A DNA stretch of 64,000 nt from Insolitispirillum peregrinum (lineage in GTDB: Bacteria; Pseudomonadota; Alphaproteobacteria; Rhodospirillales; Rhodospirillaceae). Position 1 is the stretch's first letter; every line of letters starts with the position of its first letter. Of this stretch, positions 34,156-43,561 are shown piece after piece. A model generated the notes under the pieces. The model was not told the origin of the DNA. It ran no database searches and worked only from the letters and a program-made list of their open reading frames with translations. The stretch is from the NCBI RefSeq assembly GCF_042665255.1, contig NZ_JBHTCD010000022.1; one strand, written 5' to 3'. The position numbers and the translations under genes were made by a program.

Positions 34156-35625
34156 ATGGATTTCCTCAAGGATCGCTCGCTGCTCCGTACCGATGGCTAC
34201 ATCAATGGCGCGTGGTCGGCAGCGACGTCGGGCAAGACCTTTGCTGTCACCAACCCGGCCACCGGTGCCCATCTGGCCGATGTTGCCGACATGGATGACA
34301 GCGACACCCGTCGTGCGATCGAAGCCGCCAATGCCGCCTTTCCGGCCTGGCGCAAAAAGACCGCCAAGGAACGCGCTGCGATCCTGCGCAAGTGGTTCGA
34401 CCTGATCATTGCCAACGGCGAAGATCTGGCCCAGCTGATGACCGCCGAACAGGGCAAGCCGCTGACCGAATCGCGCGGCGAAGTGGTTTACTCGGCCAGC
34501 TTTGTCGAGTGGTTTGCCGAAGAAGCCAAGCGCGTCTATGGCGATACCGTCCCGACCCACAAGGCCGACGCCCGTCTGGTGGTGGTGCGCGAGCCGATTG
34601 GTGTGGTGGCTGCCATTACCCCGTGGAACTTCCCGCTGGGCATGATCACCCGCAAGTGCGCCCCGGCGCTGGCCGCCGGTTGCCCGGTGGTGGTGAAGCC
34701 CGCCGAAGACACCCCGCTGTCGGCGCTGGCGCTGGTTGAACTGGCCGAACGCGCCGGTTTCCCGGCTGGTGTGTTCAACGTGGTGACCTGCTCCAAGCCG
34801 CACGCGATTGCCGTCGGTGGCGAGCTGACTTCCAACCCGATTGTGCGCAAGGTGTCGTTCACCGGCTCGACTCCGGTCGGCAAGCTGCTGATGGCCCAGT
34901 GCGCCACCACCGTCAAGAAGGTCTCGCTGGAACTGGGCGGCAACGCGCCGTTCATCGTGTTCAACGATGCCGATCTGGATGCCGCTGTGGTCGGGGCGAT
35001 GGCCTCGAAGTACCGCAACGCTGGCCAGACCTGCGTTTGCGCCAACCGCATCATGGTGCAGTCGGGCGTGTATGACGCCTTTGCCGCCAAACTGGCCGAA
35101 GCCGTTGCCAAGCTGAAGGTTGGGAACGGGATTGGCGATGGCGTCAATCAGGGGCCGCTGATCAACGCGGCGGCGATTGACAAGGTGGAACGTCTGGTCA
35201 ACGACGCCACCAGCAAGGGTGCCAAGGCGATCATCGGTGGCAAGCGTCACGAACTGGGCGGCCAGTTCTTTGAGCCGACCATCCTGACCGGCGTCACCCG
35301 TGACATGGCCTGCTTTGCCGAAGAAATCTTTGGCCCGGTGGCGCCGCTGTTCCGCTTTGAAACCGAAGAAGAAGCCATCCAGATGGCGAACGACACCCCG
35401 TTCGGTCTGGCCGCCTACTTCTATGCCCGCGACATCGGTCGTGTGTGGCGCGTGGCCGAAGGTCTGGAATACGGCATGGTCGGCATCAACGAAGGCCTGA
35501 TCTCCAACGAAGTCGCCCCGTTCGGCGGCGTCAAGGAATCGGGTCTGGGTCGCGAAGGTTCCAAGTATGGCATGGATGACTTCACCGAGCTGAAGTACCT
35601 GTGCATGGGTGGCCTGAGCACCTGA
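34156..35625 (+). CDS. gabD: Succinate-semialdehyde dehydrogenase
   Basis: 489 residues. Oxidises succinate semialdehyde to succinate, the last step of GABA breakdown. Aldehyde dehydrogenase signatures: TPWNFPLGMITRK, catalytic Glu in LELGGNAPF, catalytic Cys293 in NAGQTCVCANR, with the second Cys two residues later as in GabD. The end VKESGLGREGSKYGMDDFTELKYLC is characteristic of GabD. The ATG at 34156 follows AAAGGG. An in-frame ATG at 34141 is possible. Confidence 0.94.
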   Translation: MDFLKDRSLLRTDGYINGAWSAATSGKTFAVTNPATGAHLADVADMDDSDTRRAIEAANAAFPAWRKKTAKERAAILRKWFDLIIANGEDLAQLMTAEQGKPLTESRGEVVYSASFVEWFAEEAKRVYGDTVPTHKADARLVVVREPIGVVAAITPWNFPLGMITRKCAPALAAGCPVVVKPAEDTPLSALALVELAERAGFPAGVFNVVTCSKPHAIAVGGELTSNPIVRKVSFTGSTPVGKLLMAQCATTVKKVSLELGGNAPFIVFNDADLDAAVVGAMASKYRNAGQTCVCANRIMVQSGVYDAFAAKLAEAVAKLKVGNGIGDGVNQGPLINAAAIDKVERLVNDATSKGAKAIIGGKRHELGGQFFEPTILTGVTRDMACFAEEIFGPVAPLFRFETEEEAIQMANDTPFGLAAYFYARDIGRVWRVAEGLEYGMVGINEGLISNEVAPFGGVKESGLGREGSKYGMDDFTELKYLCMGGLST

Positions 35626-35632
35626 GGACACG

Positions 35633-35704
35633 CCTCGTTCCTGTCGGAATGAGGTTTTGACAAAAGCCGGGCGTGGTGCCTGCTGACAGATGCCACGCCC
35701 CGGC
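35633..35704 (+). terminator. Two hairpins after gabD
   Basis: CCTCGTTCC/GGAATGAGG followed by TTTT (35633-35658), then a larger GCCGGGCGTGG/CCACGCCCCGGC stem (35666-35704) without a T-run. They probably cause partial termination before gabT. Confidence 0.55.
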
Positions 35705-35885
35705 CTGTGCCCCCTTGATGGTTGGACGCGCCTCCGGGCATCAGGGGTTTTACGGTTTCTCTGGCTGGGCAGATCAGGGACCAAGAGAAACGTGTGTGCC
35801 GCGACTCTCAACCTTGAATTGAAAAACTGCCTGTGCTGTTCAACGGCCTATCCCCCCCCTCGGTAAGATTTGGAGTGCTCTTGAG

Positions 35886-37175
35886 ATGACGTCTAACGCT
35901 GATATCCAGGCCCGTCGCGTTTCTGCCGTGCCGCGCGGCGTGTCCACCATGCTGCCGGTGTTTGCTGCCCGCGCTCAAGGGGCGGAAATGTGGGACGCCG
36001 AAGGCAAGCGTTACATTGATTTCGCTGGCGGGATCGCCGTGCTGAACACCGGCCACAACCACCCGACCATCAAGGCCGCGGTTGCTGCGCAGCTGGACAA
36101 CTTCAGCCACACCTGCTTCCAGGTGATGCCGTATGAAAGCTACATCTCGCTGGCCGAAAAGCTGAACGAACTGGTGCCGATCGACGGCGACTGCCAGACC
36201 CTGTTCGTGACCACCGGCGCCGAAGCCGTTGAAAACGCTGTCAAGATCGCTCGCGCCAAGACCGGTCGTCCGGGCGTGATCGCCTTTGGCGGTGGTTTCC
36301 ATGGCCGGACCATGCTCGGCATGGCGCTGACCGGCAAGGTCGTTCCCTACAAGGTTGGCTTTGGTCCGTTCGTCTCGGAAGTCTACCACGCCACCTACCC
36401 GAATCCGTACCGTGGCATTTCGGTGGCCGATGCGCTGGCCAGCCTGGAAGCCCTGTTCAAGTCCGACGTCGATCCGCTGCGCGTGGCCGCGATCATCTGC
36501 GAACCGGTGCAGGGTGAAGGCGGTTTCGTGATTGCTCCGCCGGAGTTCCTGCAGGGCCTGCGCGCCATCTGCGACAAGTACGGCATTCTGCTGATCATCG
36601 ACGAAATCCAGACCGGCTTTGCCCGCACCGGCAAGATGTTCGCCGTTGAATACGCTGGCATTTCGCCGGACCTGATGACCATGGCCAAGTCGCTGGCCGG
36701 TGGTTTCCCGCTGTCTGCCGTCACTGGCCGCAAGGACGTGATGGATGCCGCCAACCCCGGTGGTCTGGGTGGCACCTACGGCGGTTCGCCGATCGCCTGC
36801 GCTGCCGGTCTGGCGGTGCTGAAGGTGATCGAAGAAGAAAACCTGGTCGCCCGCGCTCAGGAAATCGGTGAACTGATGGTTGGCCGTCTGACCGCCATGC
36901 AGTCGCGCAACAGCCTGTCGTGCATCGGTGATGTGCGCGCGCTGGGGGCGATGGTGGCGATGGAACTGGTCAAGGATCGCGACAGCCGCACCCCGGATGC
37001 CGACCTGACCCGCGCGCTGGTGGCCAAGGCTGCCGAACGTGGTCTGGTGATCCTGTCCTGTGGTACCTATGGCAACGTGATCCGCTTCCTGTGCCCGCTG
37101 GTGGCCTCGAACGAGCTGATCAACGAAGGCATGGACATTCTGGAATCCATTCTGGAAGAACTGACCGCTGCCTGA
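35886..37175 (+). CDS. gabT: 4-aminobutyrate aminotransferase
   Basis: 429 residues, class III PLP aminotransferase converting GABA and 2-oxoglutarate to succinate semialdehyde and glutamate. TTGAEAVENAVKIARA, GFHGRTMLGMALTGK, LLIIDEIQTGFARTGKMF and PLP-binding Lys268 in TMAKSLAGGFP are GabT signatures. Works directly before GabD in the pathway. The codon use is highly biased, suggesting high expression. The end of the gene is followed closely by a composite palindromic repeat. Confidence 0.94.
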   Translation: MTSNADIQARRVSAVPRGVSTMLPVFAARAQGAEMWDAEGKRYIDFAGGIAVLNTGHNHPTIKAAVAAQLDNFSHTCFQVMPYESYISLAEKLNELVPIDGDCQTLFVTTGAEAVENAVKIARAKTGRPGVIAFGGGFHGRTMLGMALTGKVVPYKVGFGPFVSEVYHATYPNPYRGISVADALASLEALFKSDVDPLRVAAIICEPVQGEGGFVIAPPEFLQGLRAICDKYGILLIIDEIQTGFARTGKMFAVEYAGISPDLMTMAKSLAGGFPLSAVTGRKDVMDAANPGGLGGTYGGSPIACAAGLAVLKVIEEENLVARAQEIGELMVGRLTAMQSRNSLSCIGDVRALGAMVAMELVKDRDSRTPDADLTRALVAKAAERGLVILSCGTYGNVIRFLCPLVASNELINEGMDILESILEELTAA

Positions 37176-37198
37176 TGAGCCTGCCTCATCACGTACTG

Positions 37199-37301
37199 GA
37201 GCATTGTGCGAAAAGTGGAAACCGGTTTTCGCAACAACAATGCGACAAAACAAAAGATTAGAGCAGCGTGCCTGCGTCCGGTTTAACGCACGCTGCTCTG
37301 G
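37199..37301. repeat. Composite dispersed palindromic repeat after gabT
   Basis: Same composite as at 4877-4980: GTGCGAAAAGTGGAAACC/GGTTTTCGC followed by a TTAGAGCAGCGTGC/GCACGCTGCTCT palindrome. The two copies agree closely over about 100 bases. From 37302 to 37536 no gene is seen. Confidence 0.85.
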
Positions 37302-37536
37302 TCTGAAAGATCACGGAAGACGGGAACCGGTTCCGTCCGGCCCGTCTTCCGCTTTCTCTTTGGGGCAACGCTTGATCCCCTTGGCGCTGCCCCAAAGTTG
37401 AAAGATGCATCCGGTGCCTGGGCTGCCCTCTCAGGCCGGAAAGTCCTGACGTTCCTGTAAATGCCCGTCTTCCGTGGACCTTTGGCCCGCGAAGGGGCGT
37501 GTGTGTCTTCTTTCTTGTCTGACGCCCGGAGAGATC

Positions 37537-38910
37537 ATGTCGTCGAACAGCTTGCGTGATGCGGATATTCGTTACGTTCTTCACCCCTACACCAATCTGG
37601 CCGCCCACGAGGCGCAGGGGCCGTTCATGGCCATGCGCGGTGAAGGCATCCGGGTGTTTGACGAGAACGGCAAAGACTACATCGAGGGAATGGCCGGGCT
37701 GTGGTGCGCCTCGCTGGGCTTTTCCGAGCCGCGCCTGAAGGAAGCGGCGATGCGGCAGTTCGATCTGCTGCCGTTCTTCCATCAGTTCAATCACAAGTCG
37801 CATGAGCCGGGCATTCTGTTGGCGCAAAAGCTGATCGAAATGGCTCCGGTGCCGATGAGCCATGTGTTCTTTGCCAACTCGGGGTCAGAAGCCAACGACA
37901 CCGTGGTGAAGATTGTTCGCTACATGAACAATGCGCTGGGCCGTCCGCAGAAAAAGAAGATCATTTCCCGCCAGCGTGGCTATCACGGGGTGACGGTTGC
38001 CGCTGCCAGCCTGACCGGGCTGCCGCTGAACCACCGCAATTTTGACCTGCCGATCGAGGGCATCCGCCACACCTCTTGCCCGCACTACTGGCGCTATGGT
38101 CAGGAAGGCGAAAGCGAGCAGCAGTTCACCGACCGCATGGCCGCCGAACTGGAAGAGATGATCCTCGCCGAAGGGCCGGACACCGTCGCCGCCTTCATCG
38201 CCGAGCCGATCATGGGCGCCGGTGGGGTGGTGGTGCCGCCTGCGGGCTATTTCCCCAAAATTCAGGCGGTGCTGAAAAAGTACGACATCCTGATGGTCGC
38301 CGACGAAGTGATTTGCGGCTTTGGCCGCACCGGCAAGGCGTGGGGCTCGCAGACCTTTGACATTCAGCCCGACATCCTGAGCTGCGCCAAGGCACTGTCG
38401 TCGGCCTATCTGCCGATTTCGGCGGTGATGGTCAACGAACGGGTCTATGAGGCGGTCAAGAAGGGCTCGGCTGAAATCGGTGCCTTTGGTCATGGCTATA
38501 CCTATTCCGGCCACCCGATTGCCGCCGCTGTGGCGCTGGAAACACTGGCCATTTACGAAGAACGCCAGATTTTTGACCACGTTGCCAACGTTGGTCCGAC
38601 GATGCAGGCGGCGCTGCGCCAGCTGGAAACGCATCCGCTGGTGGGCAATGCCCGTGGGATTGGTCTGATCGGTGCCCTCGAACTGGTGGCCGACAAGGAC
38701 CATAAGGTTCCCTTTGACCCCGCGCTGGGTGTGGGTGCGCAGGTGGTGGCCAGAGCACAGGATGAAGGTCTGATCCTGCGCTCGATGGCTGGGGATATTG
38801 TCGCTTTCAGCCCGCCGCTGATCATCACTGAAAGCGAAATCGAGGAAATGATGGCCCGGTTCAACCGTGCGCTGTCAGCCGTTACGGCCTCGCTGGCCGT
38901 GCCGGTGTAA
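37537..38910 (+). CDS. Putrescine-type class III aminotransferase (SpuC-like)
   Basis: 457 residues, PLP-dependent. Motifs: NSGSEANDTVVKIVRYMNNALGRPQKKKIISRQRGYHG, DEVICGFGRTGKAWGSQ, and PLP-binding Lys285 in SCAKALSSAYLPISAV. This matches the group of omega-amino acid:pyruvate and putrescine:pyruvate aminotransferases (SpuC). Context suggests it turns putrescine into 4-aminobutanal, upstream of GABA. No gene for the aminobutanal dehydrogenase step was seen nearby; GabD-like enzymes may cover it. Start at 37537 after CCGGAGAGATC. Confidence 0.88.
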   Translation: MSSNSLRDADIRYVLHPYTNLAAHEAQGPFMAMRGEGIRVFDENGKDYIEGMAGLWCASLGFSEPRLKEAAMRQFDLLPFFHQFNHKSHEPGILLAQKLIEMAPVPMSHVFFANSGSEANDTVVKIVRYMNNALGRPQKKKIISRQRGYHGVTVAAASLTGLPLNHRNFDLPIEGIRHTSCPHYWRYGQEGESEQQFTDRMAAELEEMILAEGPDTVAAFIAEPIMGAGGVVVPPAGYFPKIQAVLKKYDILMVADEVICGFGRTGKAWGSQTFDIQPDILSCAKALSSAYLPISAVMVNERVYEAVKKGSAEIGAFGHGYTYSGHPIAAAVALETLAIYEERQIFDHVANVGPTMQAALRQLETHPLVGNARGIGLIGALELVADKDHKVPFDPALGVGAQVVARAQDEGLILRSMAGDIVAFSPPLIITESEIEEMMARFNRALSAVTASLAVPV

Positions 38911-39052
38911 CTCGCGGCGTGATGGGCTCCCCCATCCGTTCGTGAGAATGGCGCACCCGTGCCGTGTGCGTTGGGGCGATGGTGCCCTGATGTGCCTGGC
39001 CGGGACGTCCGGTATGAGTGTTCTTTTTGTTAGGCATCCTCCATATCACCTG

Positions 39053-39092
39053 ACCGTCTTTTGCTGATTGCAGCAAAAGACGGTCTTTTTTT
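39053..39092 (+). terminator. Rho-independent terminator after the aminotransferase gene
   Basis: ACCGTCTTTTGCTG and CAGCAAAAGACGGT, a 14-base perfect stem with a four-base loop, followed by CTTTTTTT. Closes the polyamine/GABA locus. Confidence 0.92.
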
Positions 39093-39142
39093 GGCAAGGA
39101 TGCGGCGGGTACGGGACGGCGTGCATCAGGATCGTCTTATGT

Positions 39143-39164
39143 ATTGATATGAATAATTTTCATG
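39143..39164. promoter_or_regulatory. Fur-box-like AT-rich site upstream of the TonB cluster
   Basis: TTGATATGAATAATTTTCAT partly matches the Fur box style GATAATGATAATCATTATC and lies about 115 bases upstream of the first gene of the TonB uptake cluster. The match is imperfect, so this is only a candidate for iron control. Confidence 0.45.
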
Positions 39165-39276
39165 TTTTTTTTAGGGGGAAAATTCATTACCCTCGCAACG
39201 GCTTTTATGGTCATGCCGCGCATGGAATGCCGTGTCTGGCAGTGCGCGGCGCAAACATCATCAACCGGGGGATCAT

Positions 39277-39738
39277 GTGAGCAGGTTGGCTCGGAGTGCT
39301 GCGCTGCCAGGGCCGCTGCGATGGTGTCGCGGCGCGCTGTCCTTGCGCGTGGTGACGATGCTGGCCGTGATCTCCTTGCTGCTCAATGTGCTGACCAGCC
39401 ACCCCGGTGGCGGCCTGTCCATGCCGTCCGGCAACGGTGCGGTATCGCCCGAGGTGACGGCCGCGTTGCAGGCGGCTGGCTTTATCTGTGCGGCAGACGG
39501 CCATGACGGGGGCGCAACGGCATCTGACGCATTGCCGCACGACAAACAAGCCCCCTGTCAGGCATGTCTGGACTGCTGCCTGAACCTGCAGCCGTTTCTG
39601 GTGTCCCACAGTGAGGTGTTGATCCGGCACAATGCCGGAATCGCTGTTGCGCTGGCGGCGTTTTATCAGTTGTTCCTCGGCTTCACCGCCCGCCTGCGCC
39701 CCGATGTGCGCGGGCCTCCACTGCTGCTGTCCTCATAA
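39277..39738 (+). CDS. DUF2946-like small membrane protein
   Basis: 153 residues from a GTG at 39277, which follows GGGGGA. An in-frame ATG at 39232 is the alternative. One N-terminal hydrophobic segment, a hydrophilic part with FICAADG and a cysteine motif CQACLDCCLNLQPF, then a second hydrophobic segment near the C-terminus. The ICAADG and CxxCxxCC pattern fits DUF2946 proteins, which often sit beside TonB-dependent metal uptake genes. Function unknown; the cysteines suggest metal contact. Confidence 0.7.
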   Translation: MSRLARSAALPGPLRWCRGALSLRVVTMLAVISLLLNVLTSHPGGGLSMPSGNGAVSPEVTAALQAAGFICAADGHDGGATASDALPHDKQAPCQACLDCCLNLQPFLVSHSEVLIRHNAGIAVALAAFYQLFLGFTARLRPDVRGPPLLLSS

Positions 39739-39841
39739 ATTCCACCATAAACAGCAAGGATGCGTGCGCGCGTCCTTTCCGAAAAAAATGATCCTGCATG
39801 CGGCATGACTGTGCCGGGTGACGGGACACGGCGTGTGAAGA

Positions 39842-42127
39842 ATGATGATGATGGCAGTGAAGAACCGTCGCCAGCGCCTGCTTGCTGGCGTGTGCGGCGT
39901 TGTGTTGTGGTCTTCCCCGGTGCTGGCGGCACAGACGCAGGACAGCCCCCCCGATGATGGTGCGGCGCTGGAACTGGGTGATGTGGTGGTTTCGGCGAGC
40001 AAGCCGCTGGTTCCGGCAACGGTTCCGGCGGTGGTCAAAACGCTCGACAAGCAGGAGATCGACCAGACGGTCAACGCAGTGACTGCGGCGGAAACGATCA
40101 AGTACCAGCCGAGTATTGTTGTCCGCGAACGCTATATCGGTGACCGCAACGGTATTTTGTCGATGCGGACCAACGGCACCACCTCCAGCGCCCAGACGGC
40201 GGTCTATGCCGACGAGATGCTGATTTCCAACTATCTCGGCAACAGCTATGGCTATCCGCCGCGCTGGGGGATGGTCTCGCCGGAGGAAATCGAGCGGGTG
40301 AACATCATTTACGGGCCGTTCTCGGTCCTCTATCCGGGCAATTCGATCGGCGGCGTGGTGGTGCTGGAAACCAAAGTCCCCGACAAGACCGAGTTTCACG
40401 GTTCCGCGCAACTGATCCAGCAGTCCTATGACCTGTACAACAGCAAGAAAACCGTCACCGGTGATCACCTGACCGCGTCGGCGGCGGGAAAGGTGAGTGA
40501 TCGCCTGCATATCCGGCTGGGGGCGGACCATCTGGACAACGAGGGTCAGCCGATGAGCTTTGCCACCGCAACGGCCACCACCACCGGCGTTGGGCAGACG
40601 GTTACCGGCTATGCGCAGGACATCAGCGAAAAAGGCCTCAACCGCTATGTGTTCGGGGCGACCAGCATTGACCATTCGATTCAGGACAATGGCAAGCTGA
40701 AGCTGATCTATGATGTGACACCGACGCTGACGGCGACCTATCAGGTCGGACTGTGGTCGAATGACTCTGATACCTCTGTGCAAAGTTACCTTACTGGTGC
40801 CAACGGCAAGCCGCTGTATAACGGCAAAGTCAACATCGGCGGCAAGGTTTACAGCGTGTCGATGAACCCCAGCCAGTCGGACAGCCTGCACCTGATGAAC
40901 GGGGTGGCGCTGAAACAGGACGCGGGCGGGACGTTTGACTGGGCGGTGGATGCCAGCCTGTACAGCTATCTGACCGACGAAACCCGCGCGGCGACCAACT
41001 ATGGCAACAGCTCGGTGGGGACGATCACCTCGATGAACGGGTCGGGGTGGGCCAGTGCCAATGTCGGCGGCATCTGGCGTCCGGATGGCAACCGCCAGAG
41101 TCGCCACGAGGTTTCGGTTGGCTATCATGTCGATCAGTACAGCCTCGACCAGACGGTCAGCAATACGCTGGAATGGCAAAAGGGCACGGAAAGTTCGTTC
41201 AAGTCGTCGTCGGAAGGCAAGACACGGACACAGGCGCTGTATGTGCAGGATGCCTGGCGGGTGCATCCCGACTGGACGCTGACTCTGGGCGGGCGTGGCG
41301 AACGCTGGGAAGCCTTTGACGGCAGCAACCATTCGGCGGCCAGCGATGCCAGTTATGAAAACCGCTCGGCAACGACGTTTTCGCCCAAGGCGGCATTGGC
41401 CTATCAGTCATCGCCGGAATGGTCGCACCGTCTTTCGGTGGGGCGCGCCTATCGTTTCCCGACCGTCACCGAAATGTTCCAGCAGATCACCTCTGGCTCG
41501 ACGATCATCACCGGCAACCCCGACCTTCAGCCGGAACGGGCGTGGGCCTATGACTTTACCAACGAGTACGCGGTCAATGACGGGACGTGGCGGGTGTCGC
41601 TGTTCCAGGAAAACGTCCACAGCGCGCTGATTTCCCAGACCAATACCGCCCTGAACACCACCACCTACCAGAACGTTGAATCCCTGCGCATGCGCGGGAT
41701 TGAAACGGCCTTTACGCAAAACGGCGTGGTGTGGGACCAGTTGGACCTCAGCGGCAGCGTCACCTATACCGACAGCGAAATCCTGAAAAACCCCACCAAC
41801 CTGACCAGCGAAGGGCGGCGGGTGCCGCGCATTCCGGAATGGCGGGCCTCGCTGACCGCGACGTGGCATCAGGATGACGATCTCAGCTATTCCGGCGGGC
41901 TGCGCTATGCCTCGGCGTCCTATTCCAATCTGGACAACTCGGACATCAATCATGGTGTCTATGGCGGCAACAGCGAATACCTGATTGCCGACGCCAAGGT
42001 GAATTACAAGCTGACTGACCGGGTGACGCTGAACGGCGGCATTGATAATGCCTTTGCCACCCGCGCCTATGTCTATCACCCCTATCCTTCGACGACGCTG
42101 TTCGCCGGGGTCAAGGTTGATTACTAG
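39842..42127 (+). CDS. TonB-dependent outer-membrane receptor
   Basis: 761 residues counted from the first of four ATG codons in a row; the exact start is unclear. Signal peptide to about residue 30 (ending VLAAQ), plug domain with VVSASKPLVPATVPAVVKT and ERVNIIYGPFSVLYPGNSIGGVV, then a 22-strand-type beta barrel. It ends LFAGVKVDY, an aromatic-terminal outer-membrane signature. The substrate is unknown. The link with TonB, ExbB, ExbD and a PepSY membrane protein points to a metal chelate or siderophore. Confidence 0.93.
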   Translation: MMMMAVKNRRQRLLAGVCGVVLWSSPVLAAQTQDSPPDDGAALELGDVVVSASKPLVPATVPAVVKTLDKQEIDQTVNAVTAAETIKYQPSIVVRERYIGDRNGILSMRTNGTTSSAQTAVYADEMLISNYLGNSYGYPPRWGMVSPEEIERVNIIYGPFSVLYPGNSIGGVVVLETKVPDKTEFHGSAQLIQQSYDLYNSKKTVTGDHLTASAAGKVSDRLHIRLGADHLDNEGQPMSFATATATTTGVGQTVTGYAQDISEKGLNRYVFGATSIDHSIQDNGKLKLIYDVTPTLTATYQVGLWSNDSDTSVQSYLTGANGKPLYNGKVNIGGKVYSVSMNPSQSDSLHLMNGVALKQDAGGTFDWAVDASLYSYLTDETRAATNYGNSSVGTITSMNGSGWASANVGGIWRPDGNRQSRHEVSVGYHVDQYSLDQTVSNTLEWQKGTESSFKSSSEGKTRTQALYVQDAWRVHPDWTLTLGGRGERWEAFDGSNHSAASDASYENRSATTFSPKAALAYQSSPEWSHRLSVGRAYRFPTVTEMFQQITSGSTIITGNPDLQPERAWAYDFTNEYAVNDGTWRVSLFQENVHSALISQTNTALNTTTYQNVESLRMRGIETAFTQNGVVWDQLDLSGSVTYTDSEILKNPTNLTSEGRRVPRIPEWRASLTATWHQDDDLSYSGGLRYASASYSNLDNSDINHGVYGGNSEYLIADAKVNYKLTDRVTLNGGIDNAFATRAYVYHPYPSTTLFAGVKVDY

Positions 42128-42149
42128 GCAACAAGGCTGGCGAGGATCG

Positions 42150-42797
42150 ATGATGGCAGGGCTGGCGTTTGCGGCCCTGCTTCACGGTGGCGCGCTGGCG
42201 CTGGTCTGGGGAGAGCCACCCCCGCTCCCGCCATCGGCCCCGCCGGTGTTGATGGCGCGGATCATCGCGGCCCCGGTGGTTGCCCCACCTGCACCGCCGC
42301 CTGCTCCGCTGCCAGAATCTCGGCCCGCGCCGCCGGTGGCTGCGGTGCCGCCAGTGGTGCCGCCAAAACCCAAAGCCCCGACCGTGGTCCAGAAAGCCCG
42401 GGCGACCCCGGCAAAACCCAAGCCGCCAGACAGTCCGCCGGTGGTGGCAGAGCAGGCGGCTCCTGCTGTTTCTCCGGCGCCTGCCGCCCGCCCCGAGCCT
42501 GCTCCGTCGCCTCTGGCCGAGGTGGCGCCAAAGGTCGATCCGGCCGGACGCTGTGCCGCACCGGACTACCCGGCGGCTTCGCGCCGGTTGCAGGAAAGCG
42601 GGGCGGTGGTGCTGATGTTCCTGATCGGCCCGCAAGGGCAGGTGCTGGAGAGCAAAATTGCTGAAAGCAGTGGCTTTGAGAGGCTGGACGAGGCCGCCCG
42701 CGTGGCTCTGGCACGCTGTCGTTTTCAACCCGGAACCCAGGGCGGCGTCCCGACGCAGGCGTGGGCGAAAATCCGTTACGTATGGCGCCTGACATGA
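42150..42797 (+). CDS. tonB: TonB energy-transducing protein
   Basis: 215 residues. N-terminal membrane helix (about 3-20), a long Pro/Ala/Lys-rich periplasmic spacer, and a C-terminal TonB domain with PDYPAASRRLQESGAVVLMFLIGPQGQVLESKIAESSGFERLDEAA and QAWAKIRYVWRL. It transfers proton-motive energy to the receptor just upstream. GAGG at 42142 favours ATG 42150 or 42153. A TTG at 42117, overlapping the receptor end, would add basic residues before the helix and is a real alternative. Confidence 0.92.
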   Translation: MMAGLAFAALLHGGALALVWGEPPPLPPSAPPVLMARIIAAPVVAPPAPPPAPLPESRPAPPVAAVPPVVPPKPKAPTVVQKARATPAKPKPPDSPPVVAEQAAPAVSPAPAARPEPAPSPLAEVAPKVDPAGRCAAPDYPAASRRLQESGAVVLMFLIGPQGQVLESKIAESSGFERLDEAARVALARCRFQPGTQGGVPTQAWAKIRYVWRLT

Positions 42798-42817
42798 GCG
42801 GCGCAAAGGATACCATC

Positions 42818-43561
42818 ATGAACAAACTGTTGTCTGTCGCCGTGATGGCGCTTGTCCTGTGGGGGCTGAGCGATACGGCGGCCTTGGCCGAGACCTCCAG
42901 CGATGCCAGTCCCTATGGCCTGCATGCCTTGTGGGGGCAGGGGGATTGGGTTGCCCGTGGCACGCTGGTCTTTTTGCTGTTGATGTCGCTGGCAAGCTGG
43001 GCGCTGATGGCCGCCAAGGCCTGCGAGCAATGGCGGCTGTTCGGCCATGCCCGTCAGGCCCGCAACCGGTTCTGGCATGCCGCCAGTCTGGCACAGGGGG
43101 AAGGCTGCCTTGCCGCCACCAGCCCGTTCCGCCAGATTGCCGCCAGCGGAATCGCCGCTGCGCAACACCCGGAAGACCGGTTGTTGGGAACGCTGGATCA
43201 GCATGGCTGGATCACCATGACCCTGCAACGGGCGGTCGATGATGCCACCAGTCAGTTGCAGGGCGGTTTGGCCCTGCTGGCGACGGTCGGTTCAACGGCC
43301 CCGTTTGTGGGCCTGTTCGGGACCGTCTGGGGTATTTATCACGCCCTGACCGCCATCGGCGTGTCCGGGCAGGCGTCGATTGACAAGGTGGCCGGGCCGG
43401 TGGGCGAAGCCCTGATCATGACCGCCATCGGTCTGGCGGTCGCCGTTCCGGCGGTGATGGGCTATAACATTCTGGTCCGCCGTAATAAAATTGCACAGGA
43501 CCAGTTGCGGTCGTTCACCGCCGACCTGCACGCGGTGCTGGTGGGGGGACGTCCCTCATGA
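42818..43561 (+). CDS. exbB: ExbB-type proton channel protein
   Basis: 247 residues. A signal-like N-terminus (1-28), then three membrane helices in the MotA/TolQ/ExbB pattern, with LALLATVGSTAPFVGLFGTVWGIYHALTAIG and GPVGEALIMTAIGLAVAVPAVMGYN as the conserved channel segments. Partner of ExbD and TonB. AAAGGA at 42805 supports the ATG at 42818. The extra cleavable-looking N-terminus is common in the longer ExbB form. It overlaps exbD by 4 bases. Confidence 0.93.
   Translation: MNKLLSVAVMALVLWGLSDTAALAETSSDASPYGLHALWGQGDWVARGTLVFLLLMSLASWALMAAKACEQWRLFGHARQARNRFWHAASLAQGEGCLAATSPFRQIAASGIAAAQHPEDRLLGTLDQHGWITMTLQRAVDDATSQLQGGLALLATVGSTAPFVGLFGTVWGIYHALTAIGVSGQASIDKVAGPVGEALIMTAIGLAVAVPAVMGYNILVRRNKIAQDQLRSFTADLHAVLVGGRPS

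Noticed and set aside
34075..35811. 578-codon open frame antisense to gabD
   Set aside because: Rich in Gly, His, Arg and Gln without any family pattern; gabD on the other strand has all catalytic motifs.
35808..37253. 481-codon open frame antisense to gabT
   Set aside because: Mirror of the strongly biased gabT codons, with its first part read through a palindromic repeat; no homology pattern.
39683..41332. 549-codon open frame antisense to the TonB receptor
   Set aside because: Shadow of the receptor gene; no domain visible.
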